Origin: Bradyrhizobium sp. 149
GTDB taxonomy: Bacteria; Pseudomonadota; Alphaproteobacteria; Rhizobiales; Xanthobacteraceae
Assembly (NCBI RefSeq): GCF_023073915.1
Contig: NZ_JADPKK010000013.1
Location: forward strand, 186,001-250,000
Direction of reading: 5' to 3'
DNA: 64,000 nucleotides
A model generated the notes under the pieces. The model did not search any database and was not told the DNA's origin. It was given only the letters and a program-made list of their open reading frames with translations. The translations under genes and the position numbers were made by a program. Shown one piece after another: positions 26,001-35,350 of the stretch; position 1 is the stretch's first letter, and each line of letters starts with the position of its first letter.

Positions 26001-27374
26001 ATGAGCTCCCAACACAACAAGACCTCGGTCGCGGCGATCTCGATCTTCGCCAGTGGCGGCATGGCCGCGGCCAAGTTCGCGGTCGGGATCGCGATCGGCT
26101 CGCTGGCGCTGATCTCCGAGGCGCTGCATTCCTCGATCGACCTGGTCGCCACCATCATCACCTGGGCGGTGGTGCGGGTGTCCGACAAGCCGGCGGACGA
26201 GGAGCATCATTATGGCCACGGCAAGCTCGAAAGCGTCTCGGCGCTGGGCGTCACCGCCCTGCTCTACGTGCTCGCCGGCGGCATCCTGGTGGAGTCCTAC
26301 AGCCGGCTGCGCGAGGGAACCGCGCCGCCGACCATCTCGGCCGTGCCGTTCGTGGTGCTGGTGATCGACATCCTCGTCAATCTGTGGCGCGCCCGTGCGC
26401 TGCACCGTGCCGCCCGTGAGACCAGGAGCCAGGCGCTTGCCGCCGATGCGCTGCATTTCGCCTCCGACGTGATGGGCTCGTTCGCCGTGATCGTGGGCCT
26501 GATCCTCGCGGCCCTCGGCTTCTGGTGGGGCGATGCGGCTGCCGCCGCCGCCGTTGCCGTGATGATCGCCCTGCTCGGCCTGCGCATGGCCGGCTCGACC
26601 GTGCAGACGCTGGTCGACCGCGCTCCCGAAGGCGCGCATGAGACGGCCACGGCCGCGATCCGTAGCGTGCCGGGCGTAATCGGCATCGAACGGCTCCGCG
26701 TGCGGATGGTCGGTGCAACCACGTTTATCGATGCCATCGCGAAGGTGCCGCGCACTTACCCGATCGATCGGGTCGAGGACATCAAGCGCAACGCGCAGGC
26801 AGCTGTCGAGAAGGCCTTCGGCGATACCGACCTCACCTTCACCGCAGTCCCCGTCGCGCGCGACAACGAGACGGTGCGGGACCGCATCATGGTCATCGCC
26901 CACAATTCCGGCCTCGCCATCCACCACGTCACGGTGCACGATCTCGGCGGCAAGCTGATCGTCAGCATCGACCTCGAGGTCGACGCCGGAATGCAGCTCG
27001 ACGCTGCCCATGACGTCGCCAACGCACTGGAGCGCAACATCCAGGAGGAGTTCGGCGCTGACGTCGAGGTCGACGTCCACATCGAGCCGCTGGAACCGGA
27101 ACTGCCGTTCGGGGTCGATGCCGCCCCGGAACGGGTGCGGGCCATCGCCACCGCCCTGACGGAATATGCCGCCGGCGGCGAGATCCACGACATCCACAAT
27201 GTCCGCGTCCGCAACACTGACGCCGGTGAGATCGTCAACTTCCACTGCCGCGCCGAGCCGTCGATGAGCGTCATCAGGGTGCACGAGCATGTCGACGCGA
27301 TCGAGCGCGCGTTGCGGCGCGCGTTCCCGAGCGTGAAGCGCGTGATCAGTCACGCCGAACCGCCGCGCGCGTGA
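26001..27374 (+). CDS. Cation diffusion facilitator with three C-terminal ferredoxin-like units
   Basis: A 457-residue CDF transporter. Six membrane helices occupy about residues 10-200. The metal-binding residues are seen in SEALHSSIDLVATI (helix 2) and AADALHFASDVMGS (helix 5). A usual CDF protein ends after one cytoplasmic dimerisation domain at about 300 residues; here three related units of about 80 residues follow (about 210-285, 290-372 and 377-455), each with the pattern of a beta-alpha-beta ferredoxin-like fold. It likely exports Zn, Fe, Co or Mn by proton exchange; the metal is not evident. The extra two units may form extended metal-sensing or dimer contacts. Confidence 0.88.
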   Translation: MSSQHNKTSVAAISIFASGGMAAAKFAVGIAIGSLALISEALHSSIDLVATIITWAVVRVSDKPADEEHHYGHGKLESVSALGVTALLYVLAGGILVESYSRLREGTAPPTISAVPFVVLVIDILVNLWRARALHRAARETRSQALAADALHFASDVMGSFAVIVGLILAALGFWWGDAAAAAAVAVMIALLGLRMAGSTVQTLVDRAPEGAHETATAAIRSVPGVIGIERLRVRMVGATTFIDAIAKVPRTYPIDRVEDIKRNAQAAVEKAFGDTDLTFTAVPVARDNETVRDRIMVIAHNSGLAIHHVTVHDLGGKLIVSIDLEVDAGMQLDAAHDVANALERNIQEEFGADVEVDVHIEPLEPELPFGVDAAPERVRAIATALTEYAAGGEIHDIHNVRVRNTDAGEIVNFHCRAEPSMSVIRVHEHVDAIERALRRAFPSVKRVISHAEPPRA

Positions 27375-27382
27375 GGCAGAAC

Positions 27383-27424
27383 GTGCGGCGAGTCACACGT
27401 TCTCGTTTCGGACTCGCCGCGCAC
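27383..27424 (+). other. Stem-loop after the CDF gene
   Basis: GTGCGGCGAGTC (27383-27394) and GACTCGCCGCGCAC (27411-27424) pair over 12 bases with one bulge. No T-run follows, so this is not a standard intrinsic terminator, though its place nine bases after the CDF stop suggests a 3'-end function. Confidence 0.45.
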
Positions 27425-27600
27425 GTCGACTTGCGGACGCGCGAGGCGCAAACTGCGCGTTGGATAAGAATAAATACGCGTTAACGATTCGTTGACTCTC
27501 GACAGCCTGCGAAAACTGGATTCAAATCAACCATGATTCGGAAGCGACGTGGGGCTGCTTCCGAACTCAAGTTGCAAGCAGGTTGCAGGGGGCCTAAGGC

Positions 27601-29931
27601 ATGTCGCGTGCAGACGCCGCGAACGCGTGCGTCCAATCCGATTCGATCAAAGGATTGGCGCAATCGATCGCGAAACCTGCCTATCATCGGCTCCTGATCG
27701 CGGAGCCGGCACTGCGCCGCGCCGTGCCGACGCTCATCATCGCGTTCCTGATCACGATTTGCCTCGGCGCGTTCGTGCAGGTCGTCGACCAGACGCGCCA
27801 GAAGCGGCAGGTGATCCGCCACGACATCTCGGCGCTCGCCGACCTGCTCGCCGAGCGCATCGACCGCCTCACCTCGGCGCGACAGGAGCGACTGAAGAAC
27901 ATCGAGAGCCTGCCGGCGCTGCTGCCCGATCTCATTCCGTCCTGGGGCACCGCCTCGGGACGCCACGTCGTCGTCACCTCGGCCGGCCTCGACCGCCGCA
28001 TCCTCGCCCGCATCCCGGTCGACAGCGATCCCGCGGGCAACGACCGCCTGCTCGACGCGATCACGACGGCGCAACTGCTGGCGGCGCCGCCGCGCGACGG
28101 CAACATTTCCGACATGACGCTGCCGAACGGCAACGCCGCGATGGCGACCTCGCGGCAGATCAAATCGCTGCCCGGCTTCGTCGCCGTGATCCAGGAGCGC
28201 AACGAGCCGATCTGGGGCTCGGACGCCGCGCTCTCGGTGACGCTGTCGGCCACCACCGGCTTCGTCGTCCTGATCCTCGGCTTCGCCTTCCACTGGCAGT
28301 CCACCCGTGCCCGCGAGGGCGACCTGATCAACGACGCCGTGCGCGGCCGGATCGACACCGCGCTCAACCGCGGCCGCTGCGGGCTGTGGGACTGGGACCT
28401 GTCGCGCGGCCGGATCTTCTGGTCGCAGTCGATGTTTTCGATGCTCGGCCTCGACGGCCGCAACGAGCTCCTCACCTTCGGCGAGGTCAATGCGCTCGTG
28501 AAGTCCGACGACATCGACCTGTTCGAGATCGCCGACCAGCTCATCTCCGAGAAGATCGACCACATCGACCAGACCTTCCGCATGCAGCATGTCGACGGCC
28601 ACTGGATCTGGCTCCGCGTCCGCTGCGAAAAGACCAGCGGCGCGACCGACTCCAGCGTGCATCTGATCGGGATCGCCGTCGACATCACCGAGCAGAAGAG
28701 CCTGGCCGAGCGGACCGTCGAAGCCGATTTGCGCCTGCGCGATGCGATCGAGACCATTCCCGAAGCCTTCGTTCTGTGGGACGCGAGCGACCGCCTGGTG
28801 CTCTGCAACTCGCACTTCCAGCGCCTGCACAAGCTGCCCGACTCCGCCGTCATCCCCGGCACCTCCTACGAGACCGTGCTCGAGGTCGGCCGCATGCCCG
28901 AGGTCCGCACCCGGCACAACGAGACCGCGAGCCAAGGCCCCGGCGCGCGCACCTTCGAGGCGCAGCTCGACGACGGCAGCTGGTTGCACATCAGCGAGCG
29001 CCGCACCAAGGACGGCGGCTACGTCTCCGTCGGCACCGACATCACCCGCATCAAAGAGCACGAGCAGAAGCTGGTCGACAACGATTTGCGCCTGCGCGCC
29101 ACCGTCATCGACCTCAAGCGCTCGCAGGCAGCCCTGGAGCGGCAGGCAGGCGAGCTCGCCGATCTCGCCGAGAAATACCAGCGCGAGAAGACCCGCGCCG
29201 AGGAAGCCAACCAGACCAAATCGAAATTCCTCGCCAATATGAGCCACGAGCTGCGTACGCCGCTGAACGCGATCATCGGCTTCTCCGAGATCATGGGCTC
29301 GGGCATGTTCGGCGAGCTCGGTTCGGAAAAGTACCAGGAATACTGCCACGACATCCTGACCAGCGGGCATTACCTGCTCGAAGTCATCAACGACATCCTC
29401 GACATGTCCAAGATCGAAGCCGGCCGCATGAAGCTCGACATGGAAGAGCTCGACCTGGCGCAGACCCTGGCCGAATCCTTGCGGGTCGTCACCGGCCGGG
29501 CGCAGGACAAGCACCTGACGCTCGACGCCGACATCGCAAAATCCATTTCCGTCGTCGCCGACCGCCGCGCCACCAAGCAGATCATCGTCAACCTGCTCTC
29601 CAACGCCGTGAAGTTCACGCCCGACGGCGGACGCATCGTGGTGCGCAGCCGGCAACTCGACGACAGGATCGTGCTGATGATCGCCGACACCGGCATCGGC
29701 ATCGCGCCGCATTCGCTGGCGCGGCTCGGCCGCCCCTTCGAGCAGGTGGAGAGCCAACTCACCAAGACCTATCACGGCTCGGGACTGGGGCTTGCGATCG
29801 CCCGCTCGCTGGCGCAGCTCCATGGCGGCTCGATGCGGCTGCGCTCCAAGCTCGAAGTCGGCACCGTCGTGCGCGTGACCCTGCCCCGCGACGCGATCAA
29901 GGCGGCGTCCGGGATATCGGCCGCGGCCTGA
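27601..29931 (+). CDS. PAS-domain sensor histidine kinase of the PleC/DivJ/PdhS type
   Basis: A 776-residue membrane kinase. Hydrophobic helices at about 38-58 and 214-236 flank a periplasmic sensor of about 150 residues. A PAS domain (about 250-370, with GLWDWDLSRGRIFWS) and a second PAS-like unit (about 375-485) follow. The dimerisation domain FLANMSHELRTPLNAIIGFS has the phospho-acceptor His549, and the C-terminal ATPase has the N box, DTGIGIAP and GSGLGLAIA. The stretch after His549 (GSEKYQEY.HDI..SGHYLLEVINDILDMSKIEAG) is the hallmark of kinases that act on the DivK/PleD regulators of alphaproteobacterial cell polarity. No cognate regulator is adjacent, as usual for that group. Confidence 0.88.
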   Translation: MSRADAANACVQSDSIKGLAQSIAKPAYHRLLIAEPALRRAVPTLIIAFLITICLGAFVQVVDQTRQKRQVIRHDISALADLLAERIDRLTSARQERLKNIESLPALLPDLIPSWGTASGRHVVVTSAGLDRRILARIPVDSDPAGNDRLLDAITTAQLLAAPPRDGNISDMTLPNGNAAMATSRQIKSLPGFVAVIQERNEPIWGSDAALSVTLSATTGFVVLILGFAFHWQSTRAREGDLINDAVRGRIDTALNRGRCGLWDWDLSRGRIFWSQSMFSMLGLDGRNELLTFGEVNALVKSDDIDLFEIADQLISEKIDHIDQTFRMQHVDGHWIWLRVRCEKTSGATDSSVHLIGIAVDITEQKSLAERTVEADLRLRDAIETIPEAFVLWDASDRLVLCNSHFQRLHKLPDSAVIPGTSYETVLEVGRMPEVRTRHNETASQGPGARTFEAQLDDGSWLHISERRTKDGGYVSVGTDITRIKEHEQKLVDNDLRLRATVIDLKRSQAALERQAGELADLAEKYQREKTRAEEANQTKSKFLANMSHELRTPLNAIIGFSEIMGSGMFGELGSEKYQEYCHDILTSGHYLLEVINDILDMSKIEAGRMKLDMEELDLAQTLAESLRVVTGRAQDKHLTLDADIAKSISVVADRRATKQIIVNLLSNAVKFTPDGGRIVVRSRQLDDRIVLMIADTGIGIAPHSLARLGRPFEQVESQLTKTYHGSGLGLAIARSLAQLHGGSMRLRSKLEVGTVVRVTLPRDAIKAASGISAAA

Positions 29932-29933
29932 TC

Positions 29934-30827
29934 CTAGGATTGCAGCGACGGCGCGACTTCCCGCGCGACATTGACCAGGGCCGCAATCAGCGGCGTCATC
30001 GGATCACGCTGCGGGATCACCATGCCGATGCTGTAATTGACATCGGGATCGGTGATCGGGATCGAGCGCACCGTATCGGAAAGGCCGAGCGTCTCGGCGA
30101 GCTTGGCCGGCATCACGCTGGCCCAGCGCCCCGTCTTCACGTGCGTGAACAGCACGAGCAGCGAATTCGAGGTCAAGGTCGGCGTCGCCTCGGCGCCGAC
30201 CGAACGTAACGCGCGGTCGATGATGCGGCGGTTCTGCATGTCGGGCGTCAGCAGGCACAGCGGCACCTGCCCGACCTCCTTCCACGTCACCGTCTCGCGA
30301 TCGCCGAACATTCCATCCGGCGCGGTGAGCAGACGATAGCTCTCGTTGTAGAGCGGAATGGTGCGCACCTTTCCGATCGGCTCGTTCTCGATATAGGTCA
30401 GCCCGGCATCCACCTCGAGATTCTCGAGCAAGCCCAGCACCTCGGACGAGGTGGTGGACTGGATGCGGAAGCGCACCTCGGGATGCCTGGCGCGGAACGG
30501 CGTCGTCAGCGCGGCGACCATGCCGAGCACGGTCGGGATCGCGGCAATACGGATCTCGCCGGAGAGCTGATGCTTCAGCCCGTTGATCTCGTCGCGCATC
30601 GCGCGGGCATCGCCCACGATCCGACGGGCCCAATCTAGCGCCCGCTCGCCTTCCGGCGTAAAACCCTGGAAGCGGGAGCCGCGCTGGACCAGCATCACGC
30701 CGAGGATCTCCTCGAGCTGCTTGAGCCCGGTCGACATCGTCGGCTGCGTCACGCCGCAGACCTCCGCCGCGCGTCCGAAATGCCGCTCCTTCGCCAGCGC
30801 CAGCAGCAGTTCAAGCTTGTCGAGCAA
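29934..30827 (-). CDS. LysR-family transcriptional regulator
   Basis: A 297-residue LysR protein. The winged helix covers residues 1-65 (LLALAKERHFGRAAEVCGVTQPTMSTGLKQLEEILG), followed by the linker helix and a two-lobed effector domain from about 90. It converges on the PAS kinase, with only two bases between the stop codons. LysR regulators usually control a neighbouring divergent gene, but here the next gene on the right (glnE) is on the same strand and its 3' end faces this gene's start. The target therefore may be distant. The effector is unknown. Confidence 0.92.
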   Translation of the reverse strand: MLDKLELLLALAKERHFGRAAEVCGVTQPTMSTGLKQLEEILGVMLVQRGSRFQGFTPEGERALDWARRIVGDARAMRDEINGLKHQLSGEIRIAAIPTVLGMVAALTTPFRARHPEVRFRIQSTTSSEVLGLLENLEVDAGLTYIENEPIGKVRTIPLYNESYRLLTAPDGMFGDRETVTWKEVGQVPLCLLTPDMQNRRIIDRALRSVGAEATPTLTSNSLLVLFTHVKTGRWASVMPAKLAETLGLSDTVRSIPITDPDVNYSIGMVIPQRDPMTPLIAALVNVAREVAPSLQS

Positions 30828-30911
30828 CCGTCATCCCCTCGGATCGTGTGGTGGCACGCAAGCTAGCACGCCCTGCTTCTCCCAACACGCAAAAACCGTC
30901 ACGGGAAGCGC

Positions 30912-33893
30912 TCACTTCGCTGAAGCCGGCGGCGTCCCTTCCAGCAGCGCCCTGAAGACGCGGCGCACCTCGCTCTGCGTCTCCTTCACGCGTGCCTCCA
31001 GCGAGGAGAAATGCGGCGCGTCGCCGGCGCGTGCCATCACGCGCAGGAGGTCGGTGCCGGCGGTTTCCGGCTTGAAGCGGTCGTTGACGCAGAGCCGCAA
31101 GATCTGCGTGAGGTCGTGGTAGAGCCGCGCGGCGGCGCGTAATATCTCGGTTTCCGATTGTGCGAGCAGGCCGAGCCTGCATGCATTTTCCAGCACCTGC
31201 ATGGTGCCGACGTCGAGAATATCCGGCTTCTCGTGAGCATGCACGAGCTGGAGATATTGCGCGATGAAGTCGATGTCGACCATGCCGCCGGCGGCATATT
31301 TGAGGTCCCAGCAATCGGCCTCGCCCTTCTCCTGGGCGATCGCGCGCCGCATGTCGGCGACGTCGTTGGCGGTGATTGCGGGATCGCGGCGGCGGGTCAG
31401 GACATCGCGGACGACGCGCTCAATCCGTTCCCGAAATTCGGGCGAAGCCGATACCACGCGCGCGCGCGTCAGCGCCATGTGCTCCCACGTCCAGGCCTCG
31501 TTGGCTTGGTAGTCCGCGAACGAGACAAGGCTCGATGCCACAGGGCCGGCACGTCCCGAGGGGCGCAGCCGCATGTCGATCTCGTAGAGCACGCCGTAAT
31601 TGGTGCGTGTCGTGAACGCGCTGATCAGGCGCTGGGTGAAGCGGGCGAAGTAGTGTGCACCTTGCAGTGACTTCGCACCGTCGGAATCCGGATTGTCGCT
31701 GTCGAAGTCGTAAAGCAGGATCAGGTCGAGATCGGACGAGGCCGTCATCTCGCGGCTGCCGAGCCGGCCCATTGCGATGATCGCGGTCTCCTGTCCCTTG
31801 ATCCGGCCGTGCTGGGCAGCGAAGCGGTCGGCGACGAGGCCATGTACGGTATGGACGATGCCCTCGGCAACGTCGGCAAAGGCCGTGCTCGCCTGCTGCG
31901 CCGACACCGTGCCGGAGAGAATGCGCGTGCCGATCAGGAACAGGCTCTCCTGTCCGAACAGGCGCAGGCGGTCGAGGAACTCTTCGTAAGAGGCGGCATC
32001 CCGCACTGTCGTCGCGAGCCGCCCCGACAATTCCTGCCTGTCGGGCATGGCGCCGAAGAAGCGTGGATCGATCAGGCCGTCCATGAGCTGCGGCTGCCGC
32101 GCCAGCATCTCGCCGAGCCGGGGCGCCGCGCCCAGCACCAGCGCCACGAGGGCGACAAGATCGCGGTTCTGGCCGAGCAGCGTGATCAGCCGGCCGCCGC
32201 GCTGAAGCGCCCCCAGGAAATGATCGAACGCCACGACGGCCCGATCCGGCCCCTCGGCATGAGCGAGACCGTCGATCAGGGCCGGCACGAATTCGACGAA
32301 GGCGCTTCGGGTCGACTCGACGCGGAACACGCGGTAGTCGCCGGCGATCCAGTCACGCACGGTCTGCGCGACCGCGGCAGGCTTCTTGAAGCCTAGCGTC
32401 GCCAAGTGTTGAAGCAGCCGCGGATCGTCGGGACCCGCACTGTAGTCGAGCGCCGGCAGCTTGGCCGTGCCGGTCGGATCGTCGCCCTCGAACAGTTTTT
32501 CGTAGTGGCCCTGGACGATCCCGAGCTGGCGCAAGAGGTCGCGGGCAAAGGCCTCGCGATCCGGATAGCCGAAGAACCAGGCGAAACGCTCGACCGCCTC
32601 CTTGTCCTCGGGCAGCGTATGGGTCTGCTCGTCGGCGATCATCTGGAGACGATGCTCGACGCGGCGCAGGAATTCGTACGCCGTGGCCAACTCGTCGCGC
32701 GCCGCGAACGTGATCCAGTTGCTGGAAGCGAGCACGCCGAGCGCGGCGAGCGTCGGCCGCACGCGCAGCTCGGGATGCCGGCCGCCGGCAATCAATTGCT
32801 GGGTCTGGGCGAAGAACTCTATCTCGCGGATTCCGCCGCGCCCGACCTTCACGTTGTGCCCTTCGACCGCAACCTCGCTCTGGCCGCGATAGGTCTGCAT
32901 CTGTCGCTTCATGTCGTGAACGTCGGCAAGCGCGGCAAAGTCGAGATGCTTGCGCCAGACGAAGGGCGCGATTTCCGCGAGCAGCGCCTCGCCCGCTTTG
33001 GGATCGCCGGCGCAGGCTCGCGCCTTGATCATCGCGGCGCGCTCCCAGGTGCGCCCTTCCCGCTCGTAGTAGTTCAGCGCGGCGTCGCGCGAAATGGCCA
33101 CTTGCGTCGAGGATGGATCGGGACGCAGGCGCAGATCGACGCGGAAGACGTAGCCATCATAGGTGCGCTGCTGGAGAATGCGTGCCATCCCCTGCGTCAC
33201 CCTCACGAAGAATGGCTGGGGTTCGATATCCGCTGCCAGCGTCGTGTTATCGGGATCGAAGAACACGATGAGATCGATGTCGCTGGAATAGTTCAGCTCG
33301 CCTGCGCCCATCTTGCCCATCGCAAGCACGATCAGCCCGCAGCCCTCCTCTGGCGCCTCGGGATTGGGCGGCGAGAGCTTGCCGCGTGCGGCTTCCTGCC
33401 GCAGGAGATACTGAAGCGCCGCCTGCACCGAGGACACCGCGACATCAGTGAGCGCTGCGGTCACCCGCATCACCGGCCAAACCCCGCCGATGTCGCACAG
33501 CGCGGTCAGAAGCGCAGCCTCAGCCTTCATGCGGCGAAGCAGCCGCATCACCTCGGCTTCGTCGGATGCGGCGAGCACCGCACCGCTCGCCCCTGCGACC
33601 AACGTGGCGAGATGCTCATCCGGATCACATTCCAGCAGCCGGATCAGGCGCTGCGGATCAGCGCGCACCAGCTCGAACAGATAAGGCGAGAATTCCGCGA
33701 CGCCGGCCAGGATGTTCCGCGCGAAGGGATAAGCCAGCAGAAGACGGGCGAATTGCGCGGGCTCGAGCTCGGCCAGCCAGCTTTCAAAACGTCCTTGGTC
33801 GGTGACGGAAGCGGCAATATGGGGAGCCTCCGCGAAGCGTGCGGCCAGGCTCTCACCATGCTTGTCCGCGTTTCCCGGCGCGGAGTGGTTCAT
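30912..33893 (-). CDS. glnE: Bifunctional glutamine synthetase adenylyltransferase/adenylyl-removing enzyme
   Basis: A 993-residue protein with two nucleotidyltransferase domains: the N-terminal deadenylylase centred on KMGAGELNYSSDIDLIVFFD (near residue 193) and the C-terminal adenylylase centred on RLGSREMTASSDLDLILLYD (near 712). Between them lies the helical regulatory part. GlnE adds AMP to, and removes it from, a tyrosine of glutamine synthetase under control of PII and glutamine. Full length matches the alphaproteobacterial family. The start overlaps the stop of the upstream sensor kinase by four bases, so response regulator, kinase and glnE are one translationally coupled set. Confidence 0.97.
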   Translation of the reverse strand: MNHSAPGNADKHGESLAARFAEAPHIAASVTDQGRFESWLAELEPAQFARLLLAYPFARNILAGVAEFSPYLFELVRADPQRLIRLLECDPDEHLATLVAGASGAVLAASDEAEVMRLLRRMKAEAALLTALCDIGGVWPVMRVTAALTDVAVSSVQAALQYLLRQEAARGKLSPPNPEAPEEGCGLIVLAMGKMGAGELNYSSDIDLIVFFDPDNTTLAADIEPQPFFVRVTQGMARILQQRTYDGYVFRVDLRLRPDPSSTQVAISRDAALNYYEREGRTWERAAMIKARACAGDPKAGEALLAEIAPFVWRKHLDFAALADVHDMKRQMQTYRGQSEVAVEGHNVKVGRGGIREIEFFAQTQQLIAGGRHPELRVRPTLAALGVLASSNWITFAARDELATAYEFLRRVEHRLQMIADEQTHTLPEDKEAVERFAWFFGYPDREAFARDLLRQLGIVQGHYEKLFEGDDPTGTAKLPALDYSAGPDDPRLLQHLATLGFKKPAAVAQTVRDWIAGDYRVFRVESTRSAFVEFVPALIDGLAHAEGPDRAVVAFDHFLGALQRGGRLITLLGQNRDLVALVALVLGAAPRLGEMLARQPQLMDGLIDPRFFGAMPDRQELSGRLATTVRDAASYEEFLDRLRLFGQESLFLIGTRILSGTVSAQQASTAFADVAEGIVHTVHGLVADRFAAQHGRIKGQETAIIAMGRLGSREMTASSDLDLILLYDFDSDNPDSDGAKSLQGAHYFARFTQRLISAFTTRTNYGVLYEIDMRLRPSGRAGPVASSLVSFADYQANEAWTWEHMALTRARVVSASPEFRERIERVVRDVLTRRRDPAITANDVADMRRAIAQEKGEADCWDLKYAAGGMVDIDFIAQYLQLVHAHEKPDILDVGTMQVLENACRLGLLAQSETEILRAAARLYHDLTQILRLCVNDRFKPETAGTDLLRVMARAGDAPHFSSLEARVKETQSEVRRVFRALLEGTPPASAK

Positions 33894-35350
33894 GCCACCT
33901 TCTGTGGCACATCCAGCATTGGCGGAGCAACCCTGTCGCCCGCCCCCGCGCGCGCCGGCAGCACCAGCGTGGCGACAAGCCCGGGCTGGGCGTCACCCAG
34001 CCTCAACTCACCGCCATGCAATGTCGCGACCGCCGAGGCGAGACTGAGACCGAGGCCGGATCCGGGCAGCGTGCGGCTCGCTTCCAACCGTACGAATCGT
34101 TCCACGACATGCTTGCGGTCCGCTTCGGGGATGCCGGGACCGCGATCGGTGACGCTGAGCAGCACCTGATCGCCCTCGCGCCTCGATTCGATCGTGATCT
34201 GCCTGCTGTCCATGCTGATCACGGTTTCCGCCGACTGCGCGACCGGCTTGCCGTATTTGATCGCATTCTCGACAAGATTGGCGAGGGCCTGGCTGATCAA
34301 TTCGCGATTGGCATGAACTGGCGTCGGCTCGCACCTGACCTTCAAGGTCATGCCGTCGTCTTCGGCCAGCGGCTCGTAGAGCTCGTGGATACCGTTCGCG
34401 ACGTCGGCGGCGTCGAAATCATCCATGTTGCCGCGCGCTTGCCCGGACTCGGCGCGCGCGATCATCAGAAGCGCGTTGAAGGTGCGGATCAGCCCGTCGG
34501 ATTCCTCGATGGTCCGCTCCAGCGCGGCGCGATAATCGGCCTCGCCGCCCGATTTCGCCAGGGCCTCTTCGGCGCGGTTGCGCAAGCGCGTCAGCGGCGT
34601 TTTGAGGTCGTGGGCGATGTTGTCGGAGACCTCCTTCAATCCCGCCATGAGCGCCTCGATCCGCTCCAGCATCGCGTTGAGGTTTTCGGCGAGGCGGTCG
34701 AGCTCGTCACCGCTGCGCCCCACCGGCAGGCGCTCGCTCAGATCGCCGGTCATGATGCGATGAGCAGTGCCGCTCATCGCGTCAATGCGCGTCAAAACCC
34801 GCCGCGCCACGAAGATGCCGCCGCCGAGACCGAGAACCACGACGATCAGGATCGACCATTGCGCCGCCTTCGCCACGATGCCGAACAGCCGTCGCCGCTC
34901 GTCCAGATCGCGGCCGATCAGCAGGCGGAAACCGTTTTCGAGTTCGGTGACGCGCACCAGCGCGCGATGGTTGCGCTCGTCCGCGTCCTCGATCCGCTTG
35001 TACGCCGTCTCCGACCAACCCCGCGTCGCCATCACTCCGGGCGCCAGCGAGCCGACGTTGCCGGCGATCGCCTGGCCCGTCGGGGTGGTCACGAGGTAGA
35101 GATTGGCGCCCGGTCGCAGCGCCCTATACTCGATCGCGCGCACGAGGCCGACCAAGCCACGGCGGCCGTAGATCTCGTTGATCTCCGAGGTTTCGGCGTT
35201 CACCGTCTGCGTGATCTCCTCTGTGATCAGCCGACGTGTATTCCAGGCAAAATAGGCGAGCAGCGAGGCTGCGAACATCGCGAACAACAGCAGGTAGACC
35301 AGCGTCAGCCGGAATGCCGTGGTGCGGACGAGTTTACCGAATGCCGTCAC
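33890..35350 (-). CDS. Two-component sensor histidine kinase coupled to glnE
   Basis: A 486-residue kinase with membrane helices at about 14-38 and 165-187, a periplasmic sensor between, then HAMP (about 185-238), the dimerisation box SDNIAHDLKTPLTRLRNRAE and an HATPase domain (TDRGPGIPEADR, LPGSGLGLSLA). It follows its response regulator with a 17-base overlap and runs into glnE with an ATGA overlap. The organisation matches EnvZ/QseC-like pairs. The signal is unknown. Location after degP hints at envelope stress, and coupling with glnE hints at a link with nitrogen status; neither is shown by the sequence itself. Confidence 0.92.
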   Translation of the reverse strand: MTAFGKLVRTTAFRLTLVYLLLFAMFAASLLAYFAWNTRRLITEEITQTVNAETSEINEIYGRRGLVGLVRAIEYRALRPGANLYLVTTPTGQAIAGNVGSLAPGVMATRGWSETAYKRIEDADERNHRALVRVTELENGFRLLIGRDLDERRRLFGIVAKAAQWSILIVVVLGLGGGIFVARRVLTRIDAMSGTAHRIMTGDLSERLPVGRSGDELDRLAENLNAMLERIEALMAGLKEVSDNIAHDLKTPLTRLRNRAEEALAKSGGEADYRAALERTIEESDGLIRTFNALLMIARAESGQARGNMDDFDAADVANGIHELYEPLAEDDGMTLKVRCEPTPVHANRELISQALANLVENAIKYGKPVAQSAETVISMDSRQITIESRREGDQVLLSVTDRGPGIPEADRKHVVERFVRLEASRTLPGSGLGLSLASAVATLHGGELRLGDAQPGLVATLVLPARAGAGDRVAPPMLDVPQKVA

